Assembly (NCBI RefSeq): GCF_003696215.1
Contig: NZ_RFFG01000074.1
Coordinates: forward strand, 1 to 39,820
Origin: Actinomadura harenae
GTDB taxonomy: Bacteria > Actinomycetota > Actinomycetes > Streptosporangiales > Streptosporangiaceae
Reading direction: 5' to 3'
DNA: 39,820 nucleotides
Under the pieces are notes generated by a model. The model was not told the origin of the DNA. It was given only the letters and a program-made list of their open reading frames with translations, and searched no databases. This document shows, piece by piece, positions 1-7,196 of this stretch. A program made the position numbers and the translations under genes. The number at the start of each line of letters is the position of its first letter. Position 1 is the stretch's first letter.

Positions 1-132
1 GGGCGGAGCGGTCAGCCCCGCGCCGTCCACGGCCGTGACCCCACCGAACCGGACCGTCACGCCCGCCGCCCGCAGCCCCTCGCCGGGGGCCGGCGCGAGC
101 GGCGCCCGCCGCCCGCTCCTCCGCATCGCCAT
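1..132 (-). CDS. ABC transporter ATP-binding protein, N-terminal fragment (LivG-like)
   Basis: Only the first 44 codons are in the window; the gene continues beyond the left edge. The reverse strand reads ATG at 132 after a good ribosome site (GGAG, 5 nt spacing). After a short Arg/Ala/Pro-rich leader comes GVTVRFGGVTAVDGAGLTAP, the typical first beta-strands of an ABC nucleotide-binding domain just before the Walker A loop. The RFGG-x-TAVD pattern is commonest in branched-chain amino acid (LivG/LivF) type ATPases, so a role in amino-acid or related import is likely. Walker A, signature and Walker B motifs are all outside the window, so the substrate and even the subfamily remain inference. 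The gene is separated from the upstream minus-strand gene by a strong hairpin. Confidence 0.7.
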   Translation of the reverse strand, partial: MAMRRSGRRAPLAPAPGEGLRAAGVTVRFGGVTAVDGAGLTAPP

Positions 133-239
133 GTGATCTCCATCATGTGATCCAGATCACGACGAGCCTACGATAGCGGCCCGCCCGCCCTCGATCGACC
201 CTCCCGGTCGGAACACGTCGCCCGCTTTCCGCGGGCGCA

Positions 240-282
240 CAGAGCACCCCCGGACGCCCCTCCAGGGTCCGGGGGTGCTCTG
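240..282 (-). terminator. Rho-independent-type hairpin
   Basis: A perfect 16-bp inverted repeat has arms 240-255 and 267-282 (core AGAGCACCCCCGGAC) and an 11-nt loop. It lies after the minus-strand gene ending at 373 and before the ABC gene starting at 132, so it probably ends transcription of the former. There is no strong T-tract, which is usual in high-GC actinomycetes. Confidence 0.75.
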
Positions 283-372
283 CCGTCCAGCCCTCACGGG
301 GGATCGGGCCGGACAGGGAACCGCGCGGGACGGACGCGATGGAGTCGCCGCCCCGCGCGGAGGTCGCTCCTC

Positions 373-759
373 CTAGACGGGCGCGTCCGCGTCCGTATCG
401 GGATCGGCCCTGGGCGCGATGCGCCGGACCAGCGCGGACGCGTTCAGGTTGTGCTCCGCCTGCGCGAGGCGCGTGAGCAGCTCCGCGCGCGCCGGAGGGA
501 TCCCGAAGGCCGCCATGCGGGCCGTCATCGCCTCCCGCGTCGCCTGCCACGCCGCGTCGAGGGCCAGCAGCACCGGCAGCTGGTCGTCCTCGGACAGCGC
601 CTCCATGGCGTCCGCCGACGCGATCGTGGTCACGACCGCGCCCACGATCTCCCTGGACGCCGCGTCCCCCTCAGGCCACGCGTCGGACCACCGGCGCGCC
701 CACATGGCCATGATGACCGGCACGAGAACGGCCGGATCGGCGAACCTGCTGTTCCTCAT
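373..759 (-). CDS. Hypothetical protein (128 aa), paralogue of an element-borne gene
   Basis: ATG at 759 is preceded by GGAAGG with 6 nt spacing. I do not recognise a named domain. The protein is Ala-rich and helical, without signal peptide or membrane segment. It shows the same pattern of conserved positions as the 148-aa product of 12474-12920: P-x-VL near the N-terminus, two Trp residues a few positions apart (AMWARRW versus ESWETAW), an A-x-ADA motif, then ALD-x-AW and M-x-x-(F/Y)G. I infer distant homology. The gene is divergent from the XRE regulator at 865, with about 105 bp between, mirroring the arrangement inside the mobile element. That suggests it belongs to the WhiJ-like regulatory cassette. 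Its function is unknown. Confidence 0.75.
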   Translation of the reverse strand: MRNSRFADPAVLVPVIMAMWARRWSDAWPEGDAASREIVGAVVTTIASADAMEALSEDDQLPVLLALDAAWQATREAMTARMAAFGIPPARAELLTRLAQAEHNLNASALVRRIAPRADPDTDADAPV

Positions 760-810
760 AGCGGGCCTTCCGGGTTGTGTTCATGACACCCACACTCTGA
801 CCCGGACGAG

Positions 811-835
811 TAGCATCGGCCACGCAATGTCTTGC
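811..835 (+). promoter_or_regulatory. Putative promoter -10 and operator of the host XRE gene
   Basis: TAGCAT at 811-816 fits a -10 hexamer. It is followed by GCAATGTCTTGC at 824-835, an interrupted palindrome (GCAA-N4-TTGC). The same order, GAGTAGCAT, then GCA-N6-TGC, then CCGAAAGGATCT ahead of the start codon, occurs upstream of the element-encoded XRE gene (11918-11970). Conservation of non-coding sequence between paralogues suggests an operator, perhaps autoregulatory. The binding protein is inference. Confidence 0.5.
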
Positions 836-864
836 AGGTGTAGCGCCCGAAAGGATCTTGCGAT

Positions 865-1680
865 ATGCCGCGTCCCCCCGCTGACCTGCCAGACCCCGGC
901 GAAGATCTGTGGGCTTCACTGGCCGCATTGCTACGCCTGCTCAGAGGCCTTGCCGCCTGGTCCCAAGAACAGACTGCGGACGAATGCAACGTTGAGCGCC
1001 AGACCGTAGGTGCATGGGAAAAGGGACGAAACAGGATCGCACGGGAGCATTGTAGGAAGCTCGACATAGCCTGGCGGACGGGCGGCGTGCTCGAAGCCCA
1101 GCGTCACTATGCCGAGACCTATGAGGGCGGCCCCGTCATTGGTGACTACATCAAGGACGAGAAGGCCGCCAGGATCATCCGGATGGTGACGAACAACGTC
1201 ATCCCCGGTCTGTTTCAGACCGGCGCTTATGCGCGCGCCCTGTTCAAGGCGCGCGGCATCCAGGAGATCGACGAGGAAGTCCGGAAGTGGCTCGCACGCC
1301 AGGCGATCATCAGCGGACGGGGTGCGCCGAACATCACCGCCTTCATCGACCAGGCCGCGTTCCTCCATCCACCCGCGCCGGAGGTCATGGCGGAACAGGT
1401 CGGAAAGCTGATCGACCTCGCCGGACTTTCCAACGTGAAGCTGCGGATCATTGAGGAGGGTGCTCCTTGGCACATCGGACTCGACGGGGATCTGACGATA
1501 TTCAGCGTGAACGGAACGCGGCGCGCGTATATCACCGGCCAGCTCGGGGCCCAGGCGATTACCGGTGCGAACTCGGCTGACCGCCTCGAAGCCCATTGGG
1601 AGGACATCAGTGAAATAGCCCTGCCGTCAGACCGAAGCCTGCAACTGCTCCAGATGATCGCGAAGGAACTCACCCGATGA
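865..1680 (+). CDS. XRE-family regulator with DUF5753 (WhiJ-like), host copy
   Basis: The protein is 271 aa. An N-terminal helix-turn-helix of Cro/C1 type lies at about residues 18-70 (WSQEQTADECNVERQTVGAWE and the following GRNR). The rest matches the DUF5753 domain that follows such HTHs in actinomycetes, with the characteristic NNVIPGLFQTGAYARAL and WHIGLDGDL stretches. Members such as WhiJ of Streptomyces are DNA-binding repressors linked to development and paired with a small DUF397 protein. Here too the next gene is DUF397 with a 4-bp ATGA overlap. Start: ATG 865 with GAAAGGATC upstream. It is very similar over its whole length to the element-borne protein at 11106-11918, roughly two-thirds identical by eye. 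The target genes are unknown; autoregulation through the palindrome at 824-835 is plausible. Confidence 0.9.
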   Translation: MPRPPADLPDPGEDLWASLAALLRLLRGLAAWSQEQTADECNVERQTVGAWEKGRNRIAREHCRKLDIAWRTGGVLEAQRHYAETYEGGPVIGDYIKDEKAARIIRMVTNNVIPGLFQTGAYARALFKARGIQEIDEEVRKWLARQAIISGRGAPNITAFIDQAAFLHPPAPEVMAEQVGKLIDLAGLSNVKLRIIEEGAPWHIGLDGDLTIFSVNGTRRAYITGQLGAQAITGANSADRLEAHWEDISEIALPSDRSLQLLQMIAKELTR

Positions 1681-1871
1681 CTGACTGGCGCAAGTCCACC
1701 CACAGTGGCGGCGACAACCCGAACTGTGTCGAAGCGGCCCGCATCGACGTGCGGACCATCGGCGTCCGTGACAGCAAGAATCCAGAAGGCGGCCATCTGG
1801 CCATTGCGCCCAGGGTTCTCAGGGAAGCGCTGGCCTCCTATCTAGTCTCAGAGGATCGCGGCGACTCCTGA
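1677..1871 (+). CDS. DUF397 small protein, partner of the XRE regulator
   Basis: This 64-aa protein starts at ATG 1677, overlapping the XRE stop codon (ATGA), so the two are translationally coupled. It has the DUF397 hallmarks: W-RKS-T-HSGG near the N-terminus, NCVE, then V-x-VRDSKNP and a C-terminal helix after the LxxAPxVLxxxLASY-like segment. In Streptomyces, DUF397 proteins are encoded beside WhiJ-type XRE proteins and are thought to modulate them; that role here is inference from position. A close relative is encoded in the mobile element at 10914-11105. A hairpin at 1914-1946 follows. Confidence 0.9.
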   Translation: MTDWRKSTHSGGDNPNCVEAARIDVRTIGVRDSKNPEGGHLAIAPRVLREALASYLVSEDRGDS

Positions 1872-1913
1872 TCCTCTGGATCTCTGTCGGGCCGATGGCC
1901 GGTCGTCGGAAAT

Positions 1914-1946
1914 GAGCCCTCCCCGGTGGTCCGCCGAAGAGGGCTC
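1914..1946 (+). terminator. Hairpin terminator after the XRE-DUF397 operon
   Basis: Arms GAGCCCTC (1914-1921) and GAGGGCTC (1939-1946) form an 8-bp stem whose loop can fold further (CGG/CCG). It is followed by GTTTCTC. It lies 43 nt after the DUF397 stop codon and before the methyltransferase gene. Confidence 0.6.
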
Positions 1947-2075
1947 GTTTCTCCCCTGGATGGGGGACGTATCACTCCGATTCCCCCCGGATCGGCGCCC
2001 CGCCGGTCTACGATCTTGGCGCGTGGCCGGGCGGGGGCGCCCTGGCCCGAGGCGGTCCCGAGGAGCGGAGGACGG

Positions 2076-2394
2076 ATGGCTCTGCACGACCCGGCGGCGG
2101 AGATCGACACCACGACGCCCAGCGTGGCCCGGATGTACGACTACTTCCTCGGCGGCAAGGACAACTTCGCCGTGGACCGCGCGGCCGCCGACCGGATCAA
2201 GGCGGTCGTCCCCGACACCTACGAGCTGGTCTGGGAGAACCGCCGCTTCCTGCGGCGCGCGATCGACCACCTCGCCGGGCTCGGGATCCGGCAGTTCGTG
2301 GACATCGGCGCGGGCCTGCCCACCCGGGGCAACGTGCACGAGATCGCGCAGCGGGCGATCCCGGGCGCCCGGGTCGTCTACGTCGACAACGATC
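2076..2394 (+). pseudogene. DUF574 SAM-dependent methyltransferase, 5' half (interrupted by the element)
   Basis: ATG 2076 follows GGAG/GAGG at 6-10 nt. The 106 codons up to the insertion encode the N-terminal half of a DUF574 (Methyltransf_19) protein: TPSVARMYDYFLGGKDNFAVDR, then DIGAGLPT (SAM-binding glycine loop) and VVYVDND (acidic end of strand 2). After the attachment core the frame runs into element sequence (HPRSVHGRQ...) and stops at 2519, overlapping the integrase gene. The remaining 159 codons lie at 14327-14806. Joining at the shared CGATC gives VYVDND-PIVLAHGRALL in one frame, 265 aa, the normal length of the family. These proteins are abundant in actinomycetes; their substrates are largely unknown. 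In the integrated state the enzyme should be inactive. Confidence 0.9.
2390..2394 (+). other. attL core (CGATC)
   Basis: The host side reads GTCGACAACGATC and the element side continues ATATTCACCC. The five bases CGATC recur at the right junction (14323-14327). Serine integrases recombine at a 2-bp centre inside such short shared cores; which dinucleotide is used cannot be read from sequence. Confidence 0.8.
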
Positions 2395-2449
2395 ATATTC
2401 ACCCACGTAGTGTGCATGGCAGACAAGCCGTCCGAGAGGAGCACGCCGC

Positions 2450-3895
2450 ATGGGTACCGCCGCCGCGTTCGTTCGGGTCAGCACTGGGAGCCAGGACGAG
2501 TCTTCCCAGGTCAGGGTGATTGAGGCGTTCGCGCGTGATCACGGGATCGCTCTCGTGAAGATCTTCAGGCTTAAGGGGTACAGCGCGTCGGCTGGCATGC
2601 AGGAACCTGCGCTTCGTGAGGCGATTGGCGATATCGAGCGTGGGATGTACGCGACGTTGATCGTGACGGATTCGTCGCGGTTGGATAGGCGCGAGGATCT
2701 GGACGCTCAGGCGGAGATTCTGCTGGCTATCCGGTCTGCGGGTGGTGACGTGGTATCGGTGACTGAGCCGACGTTCGGGAAATCGGACTTCGCGGGGCGG
2801 GTGGTCACGCTGGTTGCGCAGCACGCGAACGCGGAGAAGTCGCAGGTGGTGAAGTCCACGACATACCGGGGCGTCACGATGATTCGCGATAACGGCGCGC
2901 ACCATGGGCACCTTCCCGCGTTCTGGTCTTGCAGGGGTAGGCGTTACTTCAAGCAGGCGTACTGTGCGAACCCGCGAGCAGTAGTCGACATTTATGAGCG
3001 GGTGGCCGGTGGCGAGTCGTTGTCGTCGGTGGCGCGGATATACGACCTCTATCCGAACAGCATCCGGAACCTGTTGCAGTTCGCGGCGAATCACACGGGT
3101 GTGGCGGAGTGCTCTTACACCTATCGGGGCGCTACGGAGACGTGGACGCATAAGGTGACGCCAGTCGTTGATTCGGCGTTGTGGTGGCGGGCTCACAGAG
3201 TTCTTGAGGCGAACCGGGCGGGCTCTCGGGTGAACAGGGGTGGGCGTCCGGTGGCGCAGCCTTCTAACTGGCTCTCGGGGGTTCTCGGGTGTCCCGGTTG
3301 TGGGGGGCGGCTCTACATTCACGGTGGCACCACTCCGGCGGGGAATGCGCGGACGCCGAAGCTCCGCTGCGGGGGGATCGGGAAGAAGCGGCTTTCGTGT
3401 GGGAGGTTCGGGAATGTCGACGCGCTTCCCGTGGTGGAGTTGGTCGACAGGATGTTCGGGAACGACGCAACGGATGTGCTGGCGTTTCAGCGGGTGTCGG
3501 GGAACGCCCATGAGAAGGACGCGTTGAACGCGGAGTTGCGGAGGATTCAGGCGCGACTCTCGGCGACCGAGGATGACGACGAGTTGGACGCGTTGGTCGC
3601 GGAGCGGAAGGCGGTCAAGGCGCGCATTTCTGCGTTCGCGGTTGTGCCGGATTCCTTTGATTACGCGCCCACGGGTCAGACGGTGGCGCAGATGTGGGGG
3701 GAAGGGGATGATGCGGTGCGGCGGGGTGTGGTCATCGCGGTGCGCGATTCGTGCGGGTTGAGTCTCACGGCGGATGGGGGCGGGCCCCGTGTCACGATCG
3801 GCCATTCGGGCGCGGATGGGCATGAGGAGATGGGCGGGATCGTGGATCTGGGCAACGGGCTCTGTTTCCGTCTGAGGACGCCTGAGACGCCCTGA
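2450..3895 (+). CDS. Large serine recombinase (site-specific integrase)
   Basis: The protein is 481 aa. The N-terminal resolvase domain contains the nucleophile in FVRVSTGSQ (Ser11) and the DSSRLDRREDLDAQAEIL catalytic and dimer segment. Next comes a recombinase domain, then a zinc-ribbon region (GCPGCGGRL with later C-GG and SCG) and a coiled-coil stretch (LNAELRRIQARLSATEDDDELDALVAERKAV, quoted in part only). This is the architecture of phage and ICE integrases of the phiC31/TP901-1 class. ATG 2450 has GAGGAG 8 nt upstream and sits 55 bp from attL, so the enzyme very likely inserted this element into the methyltransferase gene. Codon third positions are less GC-biased than in the flanking host genes, consistent with transfer. 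No recombination directionality factor is recognisable; one of the small element genes may serve. Confidence 0.95.
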   Translation: MGTAAAFVRVSTGSQDESSQVRVIEAFARDHGIALVKIFRLKGYSASAGMQEPALREAIGDIERGMYATLIVTDSSRLDRREDLDAQAEILLAIRSAGGDVVSVTEPTFGKSDFAGRVVTLVAQHANAEKSQVVKSTTYRGVTMIRDNGAHHGHLPAFWSCRGRRYFKQAYCANPRAVVDIYERVAGGESLSSVARIYDLYPNSIRNLLQFAANHTGVAECSYTYRGATETWTHKVTPVVDSALWWRAHRVLEANRAGSRVNRGGRPVAQPSNWLSGVLGCPGCGGRLYIHGGTTPAGNARTPKLRCGGIGKKRLSCGRFGNVDALPVVELVDRMFGNDATDVLAFQRVSGNAHEKDALNAELRRIQARLSATEDDDELDALVAERKAVKARISAFAVVPDSFDYAPTGQTVAQMWGEGDDAVRRGVVIAVRDSCGLSLTADGGGPRVTIGHSGADGHEEMGGIVDLGNGLCFRLRTPETP

Positions 3896-3913
3896 GAAGC
3901 GCCTGGCGAACGG

Positions 3914-3951
3914 AGAGGCCACCCGGTACGGGGAAGTACCGGGTGGCCTCT
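3914..3951. terminator. Bidirectional terminator between integrase and minus operon
   Basis: A 15-bp perfect stem has arms 3915-3929 and 3936-3950 (GAGGCCACCCGGTAC and its complement), a GGGGAA loop, one extra A-T pair and a TTTC tail. It lies between the convergent integrase stop (3895) and the last minus-strand gene (stop 3960), so it can serve both. Confidence 0.85.
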
Positions 3952-3959
3952 TTCGCGTT

Positions 3960-4166
3960 CTATGCGGGCCCGGGATCGATGTCGGGTGGGTTGGGGTCTG
4001 CGGGAGCGGTGGCGGGTCCGACGATCACGATCCGGCCCGCGTTGATGTGTGCGATGACGGCGGGGAGCCGGAATTGGTCGGCGGTGATGTACACGTACTC
4101 GGGCCCGTCATCCTCTGGAAGGCGCTGAGGGCCGCTCTGGGGGGCGTTCTCCTCGGGGGTGGTCAT
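3960..4166 (-). CDS. Small hypothetical protein (68 aa), last gene of the element operon
   Basis: ATG 4166 overlaps the stop of the preceding gene (ATGA), which is the main support for translation. The protein is acidic at the N-terminus and Pro-rich at both ends. Its central part, VYITADQFRLPAVIAHINAG followed by RIVIVGP, looks like a small folded domain. No signal peptide or membrane segment is seen and I recognise no family. As the distal gene of an operon with transfer and membrane proteins it could be a regulatory or directionality factor, but nothing in the sequence shows that. Confidence 0.7.
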   Translation of the reverse strand: MTTPEENAPQSGPQRLPEDDGPEYVYITADQFRLPAVIAHINAGRIVIVGPATAPADPNPPDIDPGPA

Positions 4167-4576
4167 GGCGTCGGCCTTGACGTGCCCGGGGCGCGTGCGG
4201 AGCGTTCAGCCGCATGCGCTCGGTCGGCGAGATAGCCGACCTTCGCGTCTAGGTCGTGCACGCGGGCCGCGATGCCGAAGATCACGCCGAGGTATTCGAA
4301 CCAGACTCGCGCCAATGCCAGCCACAGGATTCCGAGCAATGGCGCGAAGGTGTAGATGAGTGCGGGGATTCCCCATCCGATCCACCGGATCGTTTGCAGG
4401 CCGTGAGCGATCCAGAATCCCGCGAGGACCGCGCCGCCGGTCATGGCGACCACGACGCAGTATCCGGCGCGGAGTATGCGGGTGGTGACGTAGTGGCTGA
4501 AGTCGGCCGACATCAGCAGGCGCGCCGTTGATTTGCCGCGCCGCCGGTACGGCGGGGTGGGGGCCCTGGGGGTCAT
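4163..4576 (-). CDS. DUF4282-like membrane protein (137 aa)
   Basis: ATG 4576 overlaps the upstream stop (ATGA). A short basic N-terminus (about 40 aa) is followed by two hydrophobic segments, roughly residues 38-58 and 64-90. The downstream sequence ARVWFEYLGVIFGIAARVHDL resembles the end of DUF4282, a two-helix membrane domain with a conserved Glu and a following amphipathic helix. The function of DUF4282 proteins is unknown. Coupling to a TraD-type ATPase operon suggests a membrane-associated part of the element's transfer or maintenance machinery. The family match was made by eye and is moderate. Confidence 0.75.
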   Translation of the reverse strand: MTPRAPTPPYRRRGKSTARLLMSADFSHYVTTRILRAGYCVVVAMTGGAVLAGFWIAHGLQTIRWIGWGIPALIYTFAPLLGILWLALARVWFEYLGVIFGIAARVHDLDAKVGYLADRAHAAERSARAPGTSRPTP

Positions 4577-5394
4577 GGCATTTCCTGGTTGAACTTGCCG
4601 AGGATGCGGGTCGCTAGGCGGTCGGCTGTTTGTTGGGCGTGGTGATGGCGGTCGGGTGCCTCATCCCATTCGAGGGCGAGAATGACGTTTCCCCGCATGA
4701 AGTAGTCGTCGATGAGCGCGCAATATCCGGTACGCCAGTGAATGTTCAGGCAGTGAATGCTCTGCGACCGCCGGTACATTCGCCATCCGTCGCGGACGGT
4801 CGTGGTGGTGTGCGCGGGCCGTTTGCATGTGATCGCGGCGAATCCGGCCCAGTCGGTTTCCTGTTGCACGGGGTCGGTGTAGGTGATGACGGTTTCCACG
4901 GCCCGGTATCGCGGTGGCTTGTTCTTGGGGGTGTCGGCCCATTCCGGGTACTGCCACCACCACGATTGAAACACGCGGTTGTAGGTGACGTGCCCGGGTT
5001 TGGCGTTGCTCGCGAGCGGCTTCCGCGACCAGTCGCAGGAGGGAAGCACATCGTTGTTCTTCGGGGGGCGCGGGTTGGTGTCGGACGCTTTGAGTTCGTA
5101 CCGTATGTCGGCGGTTTCGCGCATTTCGGCGAAGGTGAGGAGATGGGTACGGGCGTAGGCGGGGGTGATGGTGGGTGCGGTGATGCCGCAGCCGTTCAGA
5201 TCGCACGGGGACGGGCGGGGGTGAGCGGCCGTCTCGGGGGCGGGTGAGAACCGGCCCCGGGCCCCGTGGTCACCGGTGGAGGTCAGTCCCCATAGGGATG
5301 CTCCGATGAGGAGAGGAGCGAGGATCAGCGCGGGGAGGATGCGCGTTCCCCAGTAGGCGATTCGCCCGTGAGCGGCGATGCGGATGCGGTTCAT
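4573..5394 (-). CDS. Membrane-anchored protein with large extracytoplasmic domain (273 aa)
   Basis: The start was chosen at ATG 5394 because it overlaps the preceding stop in an ATGA; longer upstream reading in this frame is out-of-frame shadow. One N-terminal transmembrane segment lies at about residues 12-32 (GTRILPALILAPLLIGASLW). About 240 predominantly hydrophilic residues follow, with several Cys (CDLNGCG, SCDW, ITCKRP, HCLN, YCAL) and many Trp (QSWWWQYPEW). That composition suits an exported, disulfide-containing domain. No lipobox is seen and I do not recognise a family. By position it may be a surface or channel component of the element's transfer apparatus. Confidence 0.75.
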   Translation of the reverse strand: MNRIRIAAHGRIAYWGTRILPALILAPLLIGASLWGLTSTGDHGARGRFSPAPETAAHPRPSPCDLNGCGITAPTITPAYARTHLLTFAEMRETADIRYELKASDTNPRPPKNNDVLPSCDWSRKPLASNAKPGHVTYNRVFQSWWWQYPEWADTPKNKPPRYRAVETVITYTDPVQQETDWAGFAAITCKRPAHTTTTVRDGWRMYRRSQSIHCLNIHWRTGYCALIDDYFMRGNVILALEWDEAPDRHHHAQQTADRLATRILGKFNQEMP

Positions 5395-5750
5395 TTCTCG
5401 ATTTCCCTGCTGCCGGTCGAGCCGATTTCGGGGAAGAGGTTGCGGGTGTGTTCGCGGGTGGCGGGGTGGGTGATCTCGTGGTGAATGGACAGGATCACCA
5501 GGCCGATTTCCAGGGCCATGCGGAATGTGAGGGTCGCGATCACCCATGCGGGGACGACGGCGACGATTCCCAGAATGCAGAGGAAGGGGCCGATGTGGGG
5601 TTCGGCCACGATCCACGCAGTGACGGCGAACCCGGCGACAAGGGCCGTGAATCCCTGTGTCACGGCGTGGAGTTCACGCGCGAAATGCGGGGAGGTGATC
5701 CGGTCGAACGGGGCGTTCACGTACTCGGCGAGAGTCCGTGCCGTTTTCAA
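5391..5750 (-). CDS. Small membrane protein (119 aa)
   Basis: The reading frame opens with TTG at 5750, 4 bp after the upstream stop, with GGAGAG about 8 nt before it. A TTG start is inferred because no ATG or GTG lies nearby. There are two to three hydrophobic segments: FTALVAGFAVTAWIVA at about residue 34, then GPFLCILGIVAVVPAWVIATL, then MALEIGLVIL. A His/Glu-rich C-terminal tail (SIHHEITHPATREH) follows. The stop overlaps the next gene (ATGA). No family recognised. It is probably a cytoplasmic-membrane part of the same complex as its neighbours. Confidence 0.75.
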   Translation of the reverse strand: MKTARTLAEYVNAPFDRITSPHFARELHAVTQGFTALVAGFAVTAWIVAEPHIGPFLCILGIVAVVPAWVIATLTFRMALEIGLVILSIHHEITHPATREHTRNLFPEIGSTGSREIEK

Positions 5751-5754
5751 TTCT

Positions 5755-6120
5755 TCACTCTCCCCAGGTTTCGCGCCGGTAGCGGCGGGCCGCCGCCGTC
5801 TCGGCGTTGTGCCGTGCCATGTATTCGCGTGTGATCGCGGTCGCGACGTAGGCGACGGGCCCCATTTCGTGGGTCACGGTGTAGTGGTGCCCGTTGTACT
5901 GGTATTCGGGCGTCTCGCCGAGGATCGCGGCGATTCGGTCGATCTCCGCGCGTTCCGCGTCATCGGTGTCGCCGATGACGGGGTAATGGATCTCGACCCG
6001 CATCGGAACAGGCAAGTCCATTCGCCGTTCAATGAGCGAGGCGAGATTCCGGAGACCTCCGGCGACCGCGATGCGGTACACCAGGTTGATTCCGGGTTCG
6101 GCCGGGTTGTCGCGGGTCAT
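5755..6120 (-). CDS. Hypothetical protein (121 aa)
   Basis: ATG 6120 overlaps the stop of the replication-relaxation gene and has GGAG 7 nt upstream. The frame remains open for another 240 codons upstream, but that extension is the shadow of the preceding gene. The protein is soluble and mixed alpha/beta (VEIHYPVIGDTDDAERAEIDRIAAILG-type segment, quoted in part), with a basic C-terminus (RRYRRETWGE). No family recognised. Strict coupling to the upstream gene suggests the two act together. Confidence 0.75.
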   Translation of the reverse strand: MTRDNPAEPGINLVYRIAVAGGLRNLASLIERRMDLPVPMRVEIHYPVIGDTDDAERAEIDRIAAILGETPEYQYNGHHYTVTHEMGPVAYVATAITREYMARHNAETAAARRYRRETWGE

Positions 6121-7196
6121 TGCCTCTCCTCCGGGGCGGGGGTGGCCGGGGTGCCCGCGAACGCGGCTAGAAGGGCCGCAGAGTCGCGGAACGGCATCAC
6201 CTGAATGAGATGCTGAGCGGTGGGGCCCATGCGCGTCACGGCGCGCCTGAGGACGGGTACGCGGGAATGGTCGAGTGTCGCGAGGAGGACGCGCGGCATG
6301 TGGCCGTTCGGTCCGGTCGCGCCGCGTTGCGCGTAGTCCAGGTACCGGGTGAACTTCTCCCGGACCCGGGGAATGCTCTCGGTGCCCGTGTCGACCTCTA
6401 TCCACCAATCGTGGAAGAGGTCGGTTCGAGGGACATCGACTTTCACATAGGCGTCGGGGCGGATGAATCCTCCGGTGCCGTTCGGCCACCAGCATCGGGG
6501 TTCGGTCGTGAAGTCGATGAGACCGAGCGTCCCGGCCGTCTCGGCTTCCCGGCATTGCACGTAGAGTTCCGTGACGAGAATGCCATGCCAATTCAGCCAA
6601 TTGGCGGTGGGTGATTCTCCGGACCTTATCTCGGAGACCGGGAGCCCTTCGCGCATGCGCATGAGTCGGTATGCGGCCGGGTCGAGCGAGATAATGCGCT
6701 GCGCGGAACCCCTGAGGATTCCGCCCACGGCTCCACCGTCCGCCACGACGGCCCGCCATTGAATGAGGCGGCGGAGAACGTATTGTGCAGATCGCTGCGC
6801 GCTCGCGAGTTCCGCGAAATGGAGTCGCTGGATTTGTCGCCCTGTCGCGCAATTCATGCGGTAAAGGGTTTCGATGATGGCCCAGTCTCGGGGGGTGAAA
6901 CGGGCATCAAGCCAATTTGCTCTCCGAATCAATTGAGAAGGGGGGAGAGGGGGGCGAGCGGAATGGGGGGAGTTGGGGGGTTGGGGGGAAGGGGAAGAGG
7001 AGGAATGGGGGAGGGGCCGGGAGACAGTAGGGAGAGTCGGCTGATCGTTGGGCTCCTGAGGGTCGCTGACCTGGGCAAACGCCCGTGCCCAGAGTTCAGC
7101 GACACGAAAGCCGAGACGAAAGTCGAAGCGAATGCCGGGGCGAACGCCGAGACGAATCCCGGTCCCGTTTCCGATGGCCTCAACCATCGACCTCAC
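6117..7196 (-). CDS. Replication-relaxation family protein
   Basis: This 359-aa product starts at GTG 7196 with AGGAAAGG just upstream; an in-frame ATG at 7187 is the alternative. Both lie inside the end of the TraD-like gene, so translation is coupled. A low-complexity Ser/Pro-rich N-terminal third (to about residue 90) precedes a winged-helix-like segment (FTPRDWAIIETLYRMNCATGRQIQRLHF) and a long domain with WWIEVDTGTE and RVREKFTRYLDY. These match the replication-relaxation family (PF13814) of actinobacterial plasmids and integrative elements. Despite the name, its biochemical role is poorly defined; the HTH plus nuclease-like core suggests DNA binding or processing. The low-complexity part is encoded by a striking run of G tracts on the plus strand (6940-7016). 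Confidence 0.85.
   Translation of the reverse strand: MRSMVEAIGNGTGIRLGVRPGIRFDFRLGFRVAELWARAFAQVSDPQEPNDQPTLPTVSRPLPHSSSSPSPQPPNSPHSARPPLPPSQLIRRANWLDARFTPRDWAIIETLYRMNCATGRQIQRLHFAELASAQRSAQYVLRRLIQWRAVVADGGAVGGILRGSAQRIISLDPAAYRLMRMREGLPVSEIRSGESPTANWLNWHGILVTELYVQCREAETAGTLGLIDFTTEPRCWWPNGTGGFIRPDAYVKVDVPRTDLFHDWWIEVDTGTESIPRVREKFTRYLDYAQRGATGPNGHMPRVLLATLDHSRVPVLRRAVTRMGPTAQHLIQVMPFRDSAALLAAFAGTPATPAPEERQ
6940..7016 (+). repeat. Cluster of G6 runs (potential G-quadruplexes)
   Basis: Within 77 bases the plus strand has five runs of six G (6940-6945, 6949-6954, 6965-6970, 6975-6980, 6983-6988) plus G4-G5 runs at 6991, 7007 and 7013, with short loops. On the coding strand these are C runs for the Pro/Ser-rich linker of the replication-relaxation protein. 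Confidence 0.85.

Noticed and set aside
2395..2519. Chimeric C-terminus of the methyltransferase fragment (HPRSVHGRQ...) as a functional new end
   Set aside because: It overlaps the integrase start, has no family match and the protein would lack the second half of the SAM fold.
2399..3922. 507-codon minus frame opposite the integrase
   Set aside because: Arg/Pro/His-rich composition with no motif; the serine-recombinase motifs are on the plus strand.
6121..6852. N-terminal extension of the 121-aa gene to 365 codons
   Set aside because: The extension lies inside the replication-relaxation gene in another frame; the ATGA overlap with GGAG marks the true start at 6120.
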